Below, one piece after another: positions 1 through 5,413 of a stretch of DNA of 5,413 bases (positions are counted from its first letter, which is position 1; the number at the start of each line of letters is the position of its first letter). The DNA is from Cardiobacteriales bacterium (GTDB lineage: Bacteria; Pseudomonadota; Gammaproteobacteria; Cardiobacteriales; Wohlfahrtiimonadaceae): the NCBI GenBank assembly GCA_030150565.1, contig JASLFR010000061.1:1-5413 (forward strand), in the 5' to 3' direction. Position numbers and translations under genes: made by a program. Under the pieces are notes generated by a model, which saw only the letters and a list, made by a program, of their open reading frames with translations, searched no databases and was not told where the DNA came from.

Positions 1-104
1 ATATAGGACATCGTTAGAAATGTGGTTAAACCCGCAATAATCTCACGACGAATGGTGGTTCCGTGTGCGCTCAATTGAAAGAAGCGATCTAGAAATTTTG
101 GCAT
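1..104 (-). CDS. NCS2-family purine (adenine/guanine/hypoxanthine) permease, N-terminal fragment
   Basis: This is the first 34 codons of an inner-membrane nucleobase permease; the rest lies beyond the left edge. The reading begins MPKFLDRFFQLSAHGTT and continues with a segment reading IIAGLTTFLTMSY. That matches the start of the AzgA/PbuG/AdeP branch of NCS2 transporters: a short cytoplasmic helix ending in HGTT (residues 14-17), an Arg-rich turn, then the first membrane segment with the conserved AGLTTFLTM pattern (residues 24-32). These proteins import purine bases by proton symport. The ATG at 104 is the only sensible start, because the frame is closed by a stop a few codons upstream. No good Shine-Dalgarno sequence precedes it; only a weak TGAG lies at 117-114, inside an inverted repeat. 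The gene follows gshA on the same strand after a 66-nt gap. Which purine it carries cannot be told from this fragment, so no gene symbol is given. Confidence 0.85.
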   Translation of the reverse strand, partial: MPKFLDRFFQLSAHGTTIRREIIAGLTTFLTMSY

Positions 105-112
105 GATGGAGA

Positions 113-143
113 GCTCATTTTAATCAGAGTTAAGAAAATGAGC
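113..143 (-). repeat. Inverted repeat just upstream of the permease start
   Basis: Positions 113-121 (GCTCATTTT) are the exact reverse complement of 135-143 (AAAATGAGC). This gives a perfect 9-bp stem with a 13-nt loop (122-134), and the loop has a further TTAA/TTAA pairing inside it. In the minus-strand RNA the stem ends 8 nt before the permease ATG and covers the only weak ribosome-binding candidate. Its outer four bases (140-143) also belong to the terminator-like hairpin at 140-161, so the two structures cannot both form fully. The repeat is seen directly; a regulatory role is inference. Confidence 0.5.
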
Positions 144-161
144 GCTTAATGAAAAGCGCTC
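131..161 (-). terminator. Probable Rho-independent terminator after gshA
   Basis: In minus-strand RNA, GAGCGCTT (161-154), a 6-nt loop (153-148) and AAGCGCTC (147-140) make a perfect 8-bp GC-rich stem. It starts 10 nt after the gshA stop codon and is followed by ATTTTCTT (139-132). The T-run is broken by an A and a C, so termination may be partial. No comparable T-run follows the hairpin on the plus strand, which fits its use for the leftward operon. Incomplete termination would let transcription continue into the purine permease, for which I find no convincing promoter of its own. Confidence 0.65.
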
Positions 162-170
162 GGTCAAAAG

Positions 171-1733
171 TTAAAGGGAGATATCAAAATAGTTTTTTAG
201 ATATTGATCAAACGGGATTTGTGGCGTCGCTTCATGTTCTGCTTGCGCCTTTAGGGAGGCTTCAGCCTCTCTCCTCATTTGAGTACGCTCCTCCTCTGTT
301 AAAGAGGTGCTCTCTCTTTGGAAGAGCTTTTTAGCCTCTTTAAGGAAGAATGTTTGGTAATCGAGCTCTGAATCGATCACCTTTTTGAGAAGTTGAGCGG
401 AAGGGGTCAGATCGGGCGAATCGATCATTGGGCGACGATTCTGAATTGCCGTGACAAAAGGTGCCCCAAGAAGCTCTGCAACAGGCTCCATCCAATCGAG
501 AACAAAGGTTAACGCCTCTTTAAGGGAGGTCTCTTGAGCGAGAAGATTGATTGTTATCCCCGCTTCACGACCCCGCTCTGCCACAATTTTAATATTTTTC
601 TGCGTCTGCTCATACTCTTTTTGAGAGAGGGGCGCGGCATCAGTTAAGAAGCAGGCAGAGAGGAGAACTTGTACAAAGCGCATATCTTCAACGGTAATTC
701 CAATATCGACTAATGGATTAACATCGAGAGAGCGGAGCTCTACATACTCAATCCCCTTCTCTTTTAGCGCTTCTAAGAAGTTTTCACCTGCGCCAAAGAG
801 CTGTTTGGGGCGGATGCTTGAGTAGTACTCATTCTCAATCTGTAAGATGTGATTGTTGATCTGCTGATATGCTCCATTTTCATCTTTGATGGCGATTTTT
901 GAGAAATCTTTACAAGGGGTAGAGATGGCGTAATGGATATTTTTAATAAATTGATCAACAGAGTTGTATGAGACATCAAAATGGCATTTATTATTTCCAT
1001 AACCGATATCGGAGAGGCGGAACGAGGTCCCTTCTGGGAGGTAGTTGTCCTGCTCGTTAAGACTTAAAAAGTTTCGATTATGCCCCTTCACAAAACATTT
1101 TGACATCAGAGGAGAGGCACCAAAGAAGTAGGGGATCACAAATCCAAGTCGAGCGATATTTCGACAAAGGTGGAGATATCGCTCTGTCTTAAAGTGTTGC
1201 AGATCGCTTGTAGGGGCGATTTTTTCACGCCACTGGTCGATAAAGCTATCTTTAAAGGAGAAGTTGTAGTGAATGCCCGCAATCGCTTGCATCATCTTTC
1301 CGTAACGGTGACTTAAGCCAACACGGTAGAGATGGCGCATCTTCCCAGCGTTAGAATCTCCATACTCTCCAATTTTGATCTCATCTTCTGATTCAATCTT
1401 TGGGGGCATAGAGTTTGGCCAGTAGAGCTCATTCTCCATCACTTCTAGGGTGAACTCTTGTAGTTTTTTGAGCGCTTCTGCCGCCTCTTCAACTGAGCTG
1501 TAAGGATCGGTAACAAATTCAAGAAGCGCTTCTGAGAAGTCGGTCGTGATATTTTTATGGCTAAAAGCGGAGCCAGCCCCCTTTGGGTGAGAAGTTTGTG
1601 CGATGGTACCAGTTGAGGCATCGACGCGGAGTGTCTCCCGCTCAAGCCCGATGTTGATCTCATTTAGGGATTGTTTTGCATCCCCTAAGGAGTCGAGATT
1701 ATCGGTTAATGATTGAATAAAAGGGGTATACAT
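171..1733 (-). CDS. gshA: Glutamate-cysteine ligase (gamma-glutamylcysteine synthetase)
   Basis: GshA is a cytoplasmic enzyme that joins L-glutamate and L-cysteine using ATP to give gamma-glutamylcysteine, the first and usually rate-limiting step of glutathione synthesis. The 520-residue product is close to the 518 of E. coli and aligns along its whole length. Recognisable family motifs are GLERETLR (29-36, with metal-binding glutamates E31 and E33), EALLEF (68-73), HYNFS (155-159), RLSDIGY (239-245), ENEYYSSIRPK (300-310) and EYVELRSLDVNP (329-340, with E332 and R334). An in-frame GTG at 1760 would add nine residues. I chose the ATG at 1733 because a strong AAAGGAG (1745-1739) sits 5 nt before it and the resulting N-terminus fits the family. 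The C-terminal part (about 470-505) is rich in Glu, Arg and Ala and probably helical. The gene is last in the clpP-clpX-rnt-gshA run, 38 nt after rnt, and is followed by a hairpin terminator. No key residue appears to be missing. Confidence 0.96.
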   Translation of the reverse strand: MYTPFIQSLTDNLDSLGDAKQSLNEINIGLERETLRVDASTGTIAQTSHPKGAGSAFSHKNITTDFSEALLEFVTDPYSSVEEAAEALKKLQEFTLEVMENELYWPNSMPPKIESEDEIKIGEYGDSNAGKMRHLYRVGLSHRYGKMMQAIAGIHYNFSFKDSFIDQWREKIAPTSDLQHFKTERYLHLCRNIARLGFVIPYFFGASPLMSKCFVKGHNRNFLSLNEQDNYLPEGTSFRLSDIGYGNNKCHFDVSYNSVDQFIKNIHYAISTPCKDFSKIAIKDENGAYQQINNHILQIENEYYSSIRPKQLFGAGENFLEALKEKGIEYVELRSLDVNPLVDIGITVEDMRFVQVLLSACFLTDAAPLSQKEYEQTQKNIKIVAERGREAGITINLLAQETSLKEALTFVLDWMEPVAELLGAPFVTAIQNRRPMIDSPDLTPSAQLLKKVIDSELDYQTFFLKEAKKLFQRESTSLTEEERTQMRREAEASLKAQAEHEATPQIPFDQYLKNYFDISL

Positions 1734-1738
1734 ATAGG

Positions 1739-1745
1739 CTCCTTT
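1739..1745 (-). promoter_or_regulatory. gshA ribosome binding site that decides the start
   Basis: AAAGGAG reads on the minus strand at 1745-1739, with a 5-nt spacer (CCTAT) to the ATG at 1733. The alternative GTG start at 1760 has only a poor purine run upstream, and using it would place this strong site inside the coding region. The ATG is therefore preferred. Confidence 0.8.
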
Positions 1746-1771
1746 GTAGCTTGTGATCACTCTTAAATCTG

Positions 1772-2449
1772 TTAGCGCTCTAAATCATTGGCGCTATTGG
1801 GCTCTGTGCCGAACATCTCTAATGAAAACCCGAGATTCTCCTGCCAATGATTGATGATTTTACAGAAAAGTTCAGCTGTTTTTTCCGTGTCATAGAGGGC
1901 TGAGTGCGCGCGATCCCCCTCCCACTCAATCTCCGCTGCTTGAATGGCTCGGGCAAGTACCGTCTGCCCATACATCAGAGCAGAGAGGGTGACGGTATCG
2001 AGAACAGAGAAGGGGTGGAAAGGGGAGTTTTTGATTGCAGTTCGCTCAATCGCTGCATTGAGAAAGGCAAGATCAAAATGGGCATTGTGCCCCACTAATA
2101 TGGCACGGGTGCAACCATTCGCCTTGAGTGCTGCACGAATTGGTTTAAAGATCTTAGTGAGCCCCTCTTTTTCACTAACAGCAAAGCGAAAAGGGTTATT
2201 CACCTTAATGCCATTAATACGCATCGATTCTGGATTGAGAATCAGCCCCTTTGCAGGCTCAATATGGGCGCTATGGGTCTCCTGTATGTAGAGTTTACCC
2301 TCATCATCCATATTGATAATGGAGGCGGCGATCTCTAAAAAAGCATCTGTAGCGGGATTGACTCCGCCCGTCTCAACATCGACAACAACGGGAAGAAATC
2401 CTCTAAATCGCATTGAGATGGGTGGCGGATTACTTAGCTGATCGCTCAT
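1772..2449 (-). CDS. rnt: Ribonuclease T (DEDDh 3'-5' exoribonuclease)
   Basis: RNase T is a homodimeric 3'-to-5' exonuclease that removes the last nucleotides of tRNA (including CCA end turnover), 5S and 23S rRNA and other structured RNAs, and also acts on single-stranded DNA ends. The product has 225 residues against 215 in E. coli; the extra length is mostly a C-terminal tail (about 211-225). All five DEDDh catalytic residues are visible: D24 and E26 in VVDVETGG, D126 in HNAHFD, and H182 and D187 in HSALYDTEKT. The nucleic-acid-binding arginines near the N-terminus are kept in RFRGF (R14 and R16). The motifs GQTVLARA (161-168) and NPFHPF-like NSPFHPF (141-147) are also typical. The start codon overlaps the clpX stop by one base (TAATG), with a strong GGAGGAG at 2461-2455, so translation is probably coupled to clpX. 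E. coli rnt is not located next to clpX. Confidence 0.96.
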   Translation of the reverse strand: MSDQLSNPPPISMRFRGFLPVVVDVETGGVNPATDAFLEIAASIINMDDEGKLYIQETHSAHIEPAKGLILNPESMRINGIKVNNPFRFAVSEKEGLTKIFKPIRAALKANGCTRAILVGHNAHFDLAFLNAAIERTAIKNSPFHPFSVLDTVTLSALMYGQTVLARAIQAAEIEWEGDRAHSALYDTEKTAELFCKIINHWQENLGFSLEMFGTEPNSANDLER

Positions 2450-2463
2450 TACTTCTCCTCCAT
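2447..2463 (-). promoter_or_regulatory. clpX stop/rnt start overlap with embedded ribosome binding site
   Basis: The minus strand reads ATGGAGGAGAAGTAATG from 2463 to 2447. The clpX stop TAA (2451-2449) shares its last A with the rnt ATG (2449-2447). GGAGGAG (2461-2455) stands 5 nt before the rnt start and at the same time encodes the last residues of ClpX. This is the usual layout for translational coupling by termination and reinitiation. Confidence 0.8.
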
Positions 2464-3738
2464 GAGCGACTCACTTAAACGGTACTCTGCTCCATCATGG
2501 GTCGTAATTAGGGGGCCTTTTCGATCGACAACGGCCTCTTTATCGATCACGACTCTTTGAGCATCGGTAATGGAAGGGAGCTCAAACATCGTCTCAAGAA
2601 GGAGATGCTCCATAATTGAGCGTAGACCACGTGCGCCTGTCTTCTTCTTCAGCGCCTCTTTTGCAATCTCAATTAACGCCTCTTCAGTAAACTCAAGCGT
2701 AACATCCTCCATCTCAAAGAGACGGCGGAACTGCTTAGTGATCGCATTTTTTGGCTCTGTTAAGATGCTAACTAATGCAGATTCATCAAGCTCTTCTAGA
2801 GCGGTAATGATGGGGAGGCGTCCAACAAATTCAGCGATCAAACCATATTTTGTAAGGTCTTCAGATTCCACTTGCGCAAGCAGTTTGCTGATATCGTTCT
2901 CCTCTTCCCCTTTTACATCTGCGGTAAAGCCGATACCTCCCTTTGTTTGACGCTGTTGAATAATGCGATCAAGGCCACTAAATGCTCCACCACAGATAAA
3001 GAGAATGTTGCGGGTATCAACCTCAATTAGCTCAGCGTTTGGGTGCTTACGCCCACCAGTAGGGGAGACGGAGGCAACTGTCCCTTCAATAATTTTTAGA
3101 AGCGCCTGCTGTACCCCTTCACCTGAGACGTCACGAGTGATTGAGGTATTCTCTCCACGGCGAGAGATTTTGTCGATCTCATCGATATAGATAATTCCGC
3201 GTTCTGCTTTCTCGACATCGAAATCACAATTTTGTAGAAGACGAAGGATAATATTCTCAACATCTTCCCCTACGTATCCCGCTTCAGTAAGAGAGGTGGC
3301 GTCTGTGATTGCAAAGGGGACATTGATGGAGCGGGCGAGCGTTTCTGCAAGGAGCGTCTTTCCTGAACCCGTTGGACCGATTAGGAGGACGTTACTCTTA
3401 GTCAATTCGACTGGGTTTTCATCATTAAGCTCATGGAGTGGAGCTTGTAACCGTTTATAGTGATTATATACAGCTACACTTAAGCTCTTTTTAGCTTGCT
3501 CTTGCCCAATTACATAATCATTGAGGTGCTCAAAGATCTCTCTTGGGGTGGGAAGCGGCTCTTCAGCATACTCCTCAAGCATTTGTGCGTTGAGTTGCTT
3601 CTCTACAAGATTGCCACAAAGATCGATACACTCATTACAGATAGAGGCGTCATCCCCTGCGATAATTTTGAGTACTTCATTCTGGTTTTTGCCACAGAAT
3701 GAGCATTCAATCAGTTTTTTATTATTGTCGTTACTCAT
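2449..3738 (-). CDS. clpX: ATP-dependent Clp protease ATP-binding subunit ClpX
   Basis: ClpX is a hexameric AAA+ unfoldase that recognises tagged proteins such as ssrA-tagged chains, unfolds them with ATP and threads them into ClpP. The 429-residue product (E. coli 424) shows every functional element in order: a zinc-binding domain with C12, C15, C34 and C37; Walker A GPTGSGKT (121-128); pore-1 loop GYVGED (154-159); Walker B IIYIDEID (182-189); pore-2 loop region SITRDVSGEG (199-208); RKH loop (230-232); ClpP-docking IGF loop (269-271); arginine finger R307 in EFVGRLP; and sensor-2 R370 in GARGLRS. One oddity is GLIAEF at 299-304, where E. coli ClpX has GLIPEF: A302 replaces a proline. The gene starts 46 nt after clpP with a weak GAGAAG-type ribosome site, and its final codons (M-E-E-K-stop) also provide the ribosome site of rnt. 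Confidence 0.98.
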   Translation of the reverse strand: MSNDNNKKLIECSFCGKNQNEVLKIIAGDDASICNECIDLCGNLVEKQLNAQMLEEYAEEPLPTPREIFEHLNDYVIGQEQAKKSLSVAVYNHYKRLQAPLHELNDENPVELTKSNVLLIGPTGSGKTLLAETLARSINVPFAITDATSLTEAGYVGEDVENIILRLLQNCDFDVEKAERGIIYIDEIDKISRRGENTSITRDVSGEGVQQALLKIIEGTVASVSPTGGRKHPNAELIEVDTRNILFICGGAFSGLDRIIQQRQTKGGIGFTADVKGEEENDISKLLAQVESEDLTKYGLIAEFVGRLPIITALEELDESALVSILTEPKNAITKQFRRLFEMEDVTLEFTEEALIEIAKEALKKKTGARGLRSIMEHLLLETMFELPSITDAQRVVIDKEAVVDRKGPLITTHDGAEYRLSESLMEEK

Positions 3739-3784
3739 CTAACTTCTCTAATTTAGTTTTAATCAAAAATGGAGTGAAAGTGGA

Positions 3785-4393
3785 TTACCGTTTGGTGACA
3801 ACACGGTCGATTAAGCCGTACTCAACAGACTCTTCAGCGCTCATAAAGTAATCACGATCGGTATCTTGGGTGATCTTCTCAAGGGGTTGTCCTGTATGCT
3901 CTGCCATGATGCGATTAAGATTGTTTTTGATGTTGAGCATCTCACGGGTATGAATCTCAATATCGCTCGCTTGCCCTTGATAGCCACCGAGAGGTTGATG
4001 GATCATCATTCGAGCATTGGGGAGGGCTAAGCGCTTCCCTTTCGCCCCTGCTGTGAGTAGAAATGCACCCATGCTGCACGCTTGACCTAGGCACATTGTG
4101 GAGACATCAGGCTTAATAAATTGCATCGTATCGTAGATGGACATTCCCGCTGTGACAGAGCCACCAGGTGAGTTGATATAGAAATGGATATCTTTATCAG
4201 GATCTTCCGCCTCTAAAAAGAGGAGTTGCGCCACAATAAGATTGGCTACCTGATCATTCACCTCACCAACAAGAAAGACCACACGCTCTTTAAGCATGCG
4301 AGAGTAGATATCAAATGCACGCTCCCCACGGCTTGTCTGTTCAATAACAGTGGGAACAAGAGTTAGTTGAGGTTCCATATACTTTGATGACAT
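3785..4393 (-). CDS. clpP: ATP-dependent Clp protease proteolytic subunit ClpP
   Basis: ClpP is a serine protease that forms a barrel of two heptamer rings and degrades proteins fed to it by ClpX or ClpA. The product has 202 residues (E. coli 207). The catalytic triad is S107 in GQACSMGA, H132 in MMIHQPLGGYQGQ and D181 in TDRDYFMS; the oxyanion-hole loop SPGGSV is at 75-80. The first ten residues correspond to the self-cleaved propeptide, shorter than the 14 residues of E. coli, with the mature chain expected to begin near T11-L12-V13-P14. Residues 13-40 (VIEQTSRGER and DIYSRMLKERVVF) are almost identical to E. coli. The ATG at 4393 is preceded by AAAGGT (4407-4402) with an 8-nt spacer; the second ATG at codon 6 has no such site. 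It is the first gene of the leftward run, with a likely promoter at 4443-4451 and clpX next. Trigger factor (tig), which precedes clpP in E. coli, is absent; serC lies on that side instead. Confidence 0.98.
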   Translation of the reverse strand: MSSKYMEPQLTLVPTVIEQTSRGERAFDIYSRMLKERVVFLVGEVNDQVANLIVAQLLFLEAEDPDKDIHFYINSPGGSVTAGMSIYDTMQFIKPDVSTMCLGQACSMGAFLLTAGAKGKRLALPNARMMIHQPLGGYQGQASDIEIHTREMLNIKNNLNRIMAEHTGQPLEKITQDTDRDYFMSAEESVEYGLIDRVVTKR

Positions 4394-4442
4394 AGTTCAC
4401 TACCTTTATCGATTGCTTTTCAGTTAGATTCACAAACGATCC

Positions 4443-4471
4443 ATTCTAGCAGAAAAAAAGGGGGGAACGGA
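4443..4471 (-). promoter_or_regulatory. Probable clpP promoter (extended -10 type)
   Basis: The minus strand carries TGCTAGAAT at 4451-4443: a TG dinucleotide, one base, and TAGAAT, five of six matches to the TATAAT consensus. This is the best -10 in the intergenic region. At a 17-bp distance the -35 position reads TCCGTT (4471-4466), a poor match, so the promoter would depend on the extended -10. The predicted transcript starts near 4436, giving a leader of about 43 nt. The spacer is almost wholly C6T7. No convincing sigma-32 heat-shock promoter is seen on this strand, although clpP is heat-induced in E. coli. Confidence 0.55.
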
Positions 4472-4539
4472 TAAAATTGCCCGATGTTTCCCCATCTAAA
4501 TTGAGAAAAAAGAGTGGGTGAGAAAGTGTGAAATTTTTA

Positions 4540-4571
4540 TTGCAAGCTGTAATAATAGAGCGTTATTTAAT
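4540..4571 (+). promoter_or_regulatory. Possible serC promoter
   Basis: TTGCAA (4540-4545, four of six to TTGACA) is followed by TTTAAT (4566-4571, five of six to TATAAT). The 20-bp spacer is longer than the preferred 17. At the ideal spacing the -10 would be the weak TTATTT (4563-4568). AATAAT (4551-4556) is another -10 candidate but lacks a good -35. A start near 4578 would give a leader of about 53 nt. The strand and location are right, but the exact elements are uncertain. Confidence 0.3.
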
Positions 4572-4578
4572 TCACGCT
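4559..4578. promoter_or_regulatory. Operator-like inverted repeat over the serC -10 region
   Basis: The 20-bp sequence AGCGTTATTTAATTCACGCT is symmetrical at 16 of 20 positions, with exact AGCGT/ACGCT arms. It is centred on the TTTAAT proposed as the serC -10. Such a dyad could bind a repressor, or be chance in an AT-rich stretch. No known regulator's site is recognised. Confidence 0.3.
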
Positions 4579-4617
4579 TTTGGGGCGCGATTTTTTGGCG
4601 ATGATTGATCGATAAAA

Positions 4618-4624
4618 TAAGGAG
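4618..4624 (+). promoter_or_regulatory. serC ribosome binding site supporting the GTG start
   Basis: TAAGGAG at 4618-4624 is a near-ideal Shine-Dalgarno sequence placed 6 nt before the GTG at 4631. The next in-frame start codons (ATG codons 13 and 14) fall after the conserved FNF-AGPA motif, so GTG must be the true start. Confidence 0.85.
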
Positions 4625-4630
4625 TACTTT

Positions 4631-5413
4631 GTGAGACAGACCTTTAATTTTTGTGCAGGGCCAGCAATGATGCCGTTGGATGTATTAAAGCAGGCGCAGG
4701 CTGAGCTACTTGATTGGCAGGGACTTGATGCATCTGTGATGGAGATCTCACACCGAAGTGCTGAATTTGTTGCGCTTGCAAAAGAGTGTGAAGAGGATCT
4801 TAGGGAGTTGATGGATATTCCCTGTAATTACAAAGTACTCTTTTTCCAAGGTGGGGCGCTCGCTCAATTTGCTTTTCTACCGATGAACCTTTTAGGGGAG
4901 AAGAAGCAGATCGACTTCATCAATACAGGATCTTGGTCGACCCGAGCGATGAAAGAGATGCAAAAATATGCAAAAGCGAATGTGATCTATAGTGGGGAGG
5001 AGAGCCGTTTTACAACGCTACCTCAAGAGAAAGAGCTTAAGATTAGTGAAGAGAGTGCTTTTCTCCATCTTTGTGCTAATGAGACGATTCACGGTGTTGA
5101 GTTTACTTACGATATCGCAGATTCTCCCATTCCTGTTGTTGCGGATATGAGTTCTAATATTCTCTCCCGCAAAGTGAATGTGAGTAAATATGGGGTGATC
5201 TATGTTGGCGCGCAGAAAAATATCGGCCCTGCTGGATTGACGATTGTGATTATTCGGGAAGATCTGTTAGGGAATGCGATGGCGATTACGCCCGATGTCT
5301 TCAATTATGAGATTCAAGCGAAGAATGACTCAATGCTCAATACCCCTCCAACCTTTGCAATCTACCTTATGAGTTTAGTCTTAAAAAATCTTAAGGCGCG
5401 GGGTGGAATTGAG
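4631..5413 (+). CDS. serC: Phosphoserine aminotransferase, N-terminal 261 codons
   Basis: SerC is a cytoplasmic PLP-dependent aminotransferase (class V). It converts 3-phosphohydroxypyruvate and glutamate to phosphoserine and 2-oxoglutarate in serine synthesis, and acts on an analogous phosphorylated substrate in pyridoxal phosphate synthesis. The fragment covers roughly 70% of a family length near 360 residues and is open through the right edge. It starts at GTG 4631; MRQTFNF aligns with the E. coli N-terminus. Visible features are CAGPAMMP (8-15), SVMEISHRS with substrate-binding H41-R42 (35-43), QGGALAQF in the PLP phosphate-binding loop (73-80), W102, NETI with T152 (150-153), ADMSS with D172 (171-175), and GAQKNIGPAG (193-202), where K196 forms the Schiff base with PLP. 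All expected active-site residues in this part are present. It is divergent from clpP, separated by 237 bp. Glutamate is encoded by GAG in 16 of 20 cases. Confidence 0.96.
   Translation, partial: MRQTFNFCAGPAMMPLDVLKQAQAELLDWQGLDASVMEISHRSAEFVALAKECEEDLRELMDIPCNYKVLFFQGGALAQFAFLPMNLLGEKKQIDFINTGSWSTRAMKEMQKYAKANVIYSGEESRFTTLPQEKELKISEESAFLHLCANETIHGVEFTYDIADSPIPVVADMSSNILSRKVNVSKYGVIYVGAQKNIGPAGLTIVIIREDLLGNAMAITPDVFNYEIQAKNDSMLNTPPTFAIYLMSLVLKNLKARGGIE

Noticed and set aside
117..167. TTGACC (167-162) and TAAAAT (122-117) on the minus strand as a permease promoter
   Set aside because: The two elements are 39 bp apart, far from the usual 17, and a start from the TAAAAT alone would leave almost no leader before the ATG at 104.
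149..334. A 61-codon plus-strand ORF opposite the 3' end of gshA
   Set aside because: It begins inside the terminator hairpin, lacks a ribosome binding site and runs antisense to the conserved GshA C-terminus.
1734..1760. In-frame GTG at 1760 as an earlier gshA start
   Set aside because: The strong AAAGGAG at 1745-1739 with 5-nt spacing favours the ATG at 1733, and the extra nine residues do not resemble the family N-terminus.
1904..3190. Several plus-strand ORFs of 64-126 codons opposite rnt and clpX
   Set aside because: They are antisense shadows of well-conserved genes, with low-complexity Ser/Arg-rich translations and no supporting ribosome sites or known domains.
4430..4495. Small minus-strand ORF of 21 codons upstream of clpP, a possible leader peptide
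   Set aside because: It has no ribosome binding site, and its start lies upstream of the best clpP -10 element, so it would not be in the predicted transcript. Its residues reflect the homopolymer tract.
4490..4498. CCCCATCTA on the plus strand, a perfect match to the sigma-32 -10 consensus CCCCATnTA
   Set aside because: No CTTGAA-like -35 lies at a suitable distance upstream, and it points towards serC rather than the heat-shock gene clpP. Best treated as chance unless a start is mapped near 4505.
4527..4531. TGTGA half-site as a CRP site upstream of serC
   Set aside because: The second half at the proper spacing reads TATTG rather than TCACA, so the palindrome is missing.

Overview
The window looks like chromosomal housekeeping DNA from a gammaproteobacterium. 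Three things point there: a proteobacterial-type GshA of E. coli length, an RNase T (a mainly gammaproteobacterial enzyme) that aligns with the E. coli protein almost residue for residue at its active site, and a typical ClpP/ClpX pair. Base composition is intermediate, and glutamate is written mostly as GAG. I suspect a host-associated lineage such as Cardiobacteriales/Ignatzschineria, but this is a weak guess because I could not search a database.

Layout from left to right. Positions 1-104 (minus strand) hold the first 34 codons of an NCS2-type purine permease that runs off the left edge. Positions 105-170 are a short gap with a terminator-like hairpin (140-161) and a second, overlapping inverted repeat (113-143) just before the permease start. 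Then come four minus-strand genes, transcribed right to left as clpP (3785-4393), clpX (2449-3738), rnt (1772-2449) and gshA (171-1733). Gaps between them are 46 nt, a 1-nt overlap, and 38 nt, so they form a likely operon. Positions 4394-4630 are a 237-bp divergent intergenic region with a probable clpP promoter facing left and a weaker serC promoter facing right. Positions 4631-5413 (plus strand) hold the first 261 codons of serC, cut by the right edge.

How the genes work together. ClpX unfolds substrates and feeds them to the ClpP protease chamber. RNase T trims RNA 3' ends, including the tRNA CCA end. GshA makes gamma-glutamylcysteine, the first step to glutathione. SerC, read the other way, makes phosphoserine, a precursor of serine and so of cysteine. 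A shared theme of protein quality control, RNA turnover and thiol supply is possible but is inference.

No mobile element, CRISPR array, RNA gene, phage gene or defence cassette is visible, and no stretch over 300 bases lacks a gene. I see no sign of a new biological system. The points worth a second look are the gene order, the clpX-rnt translational overlap, the intergenic structures and one substitution in ClpX.
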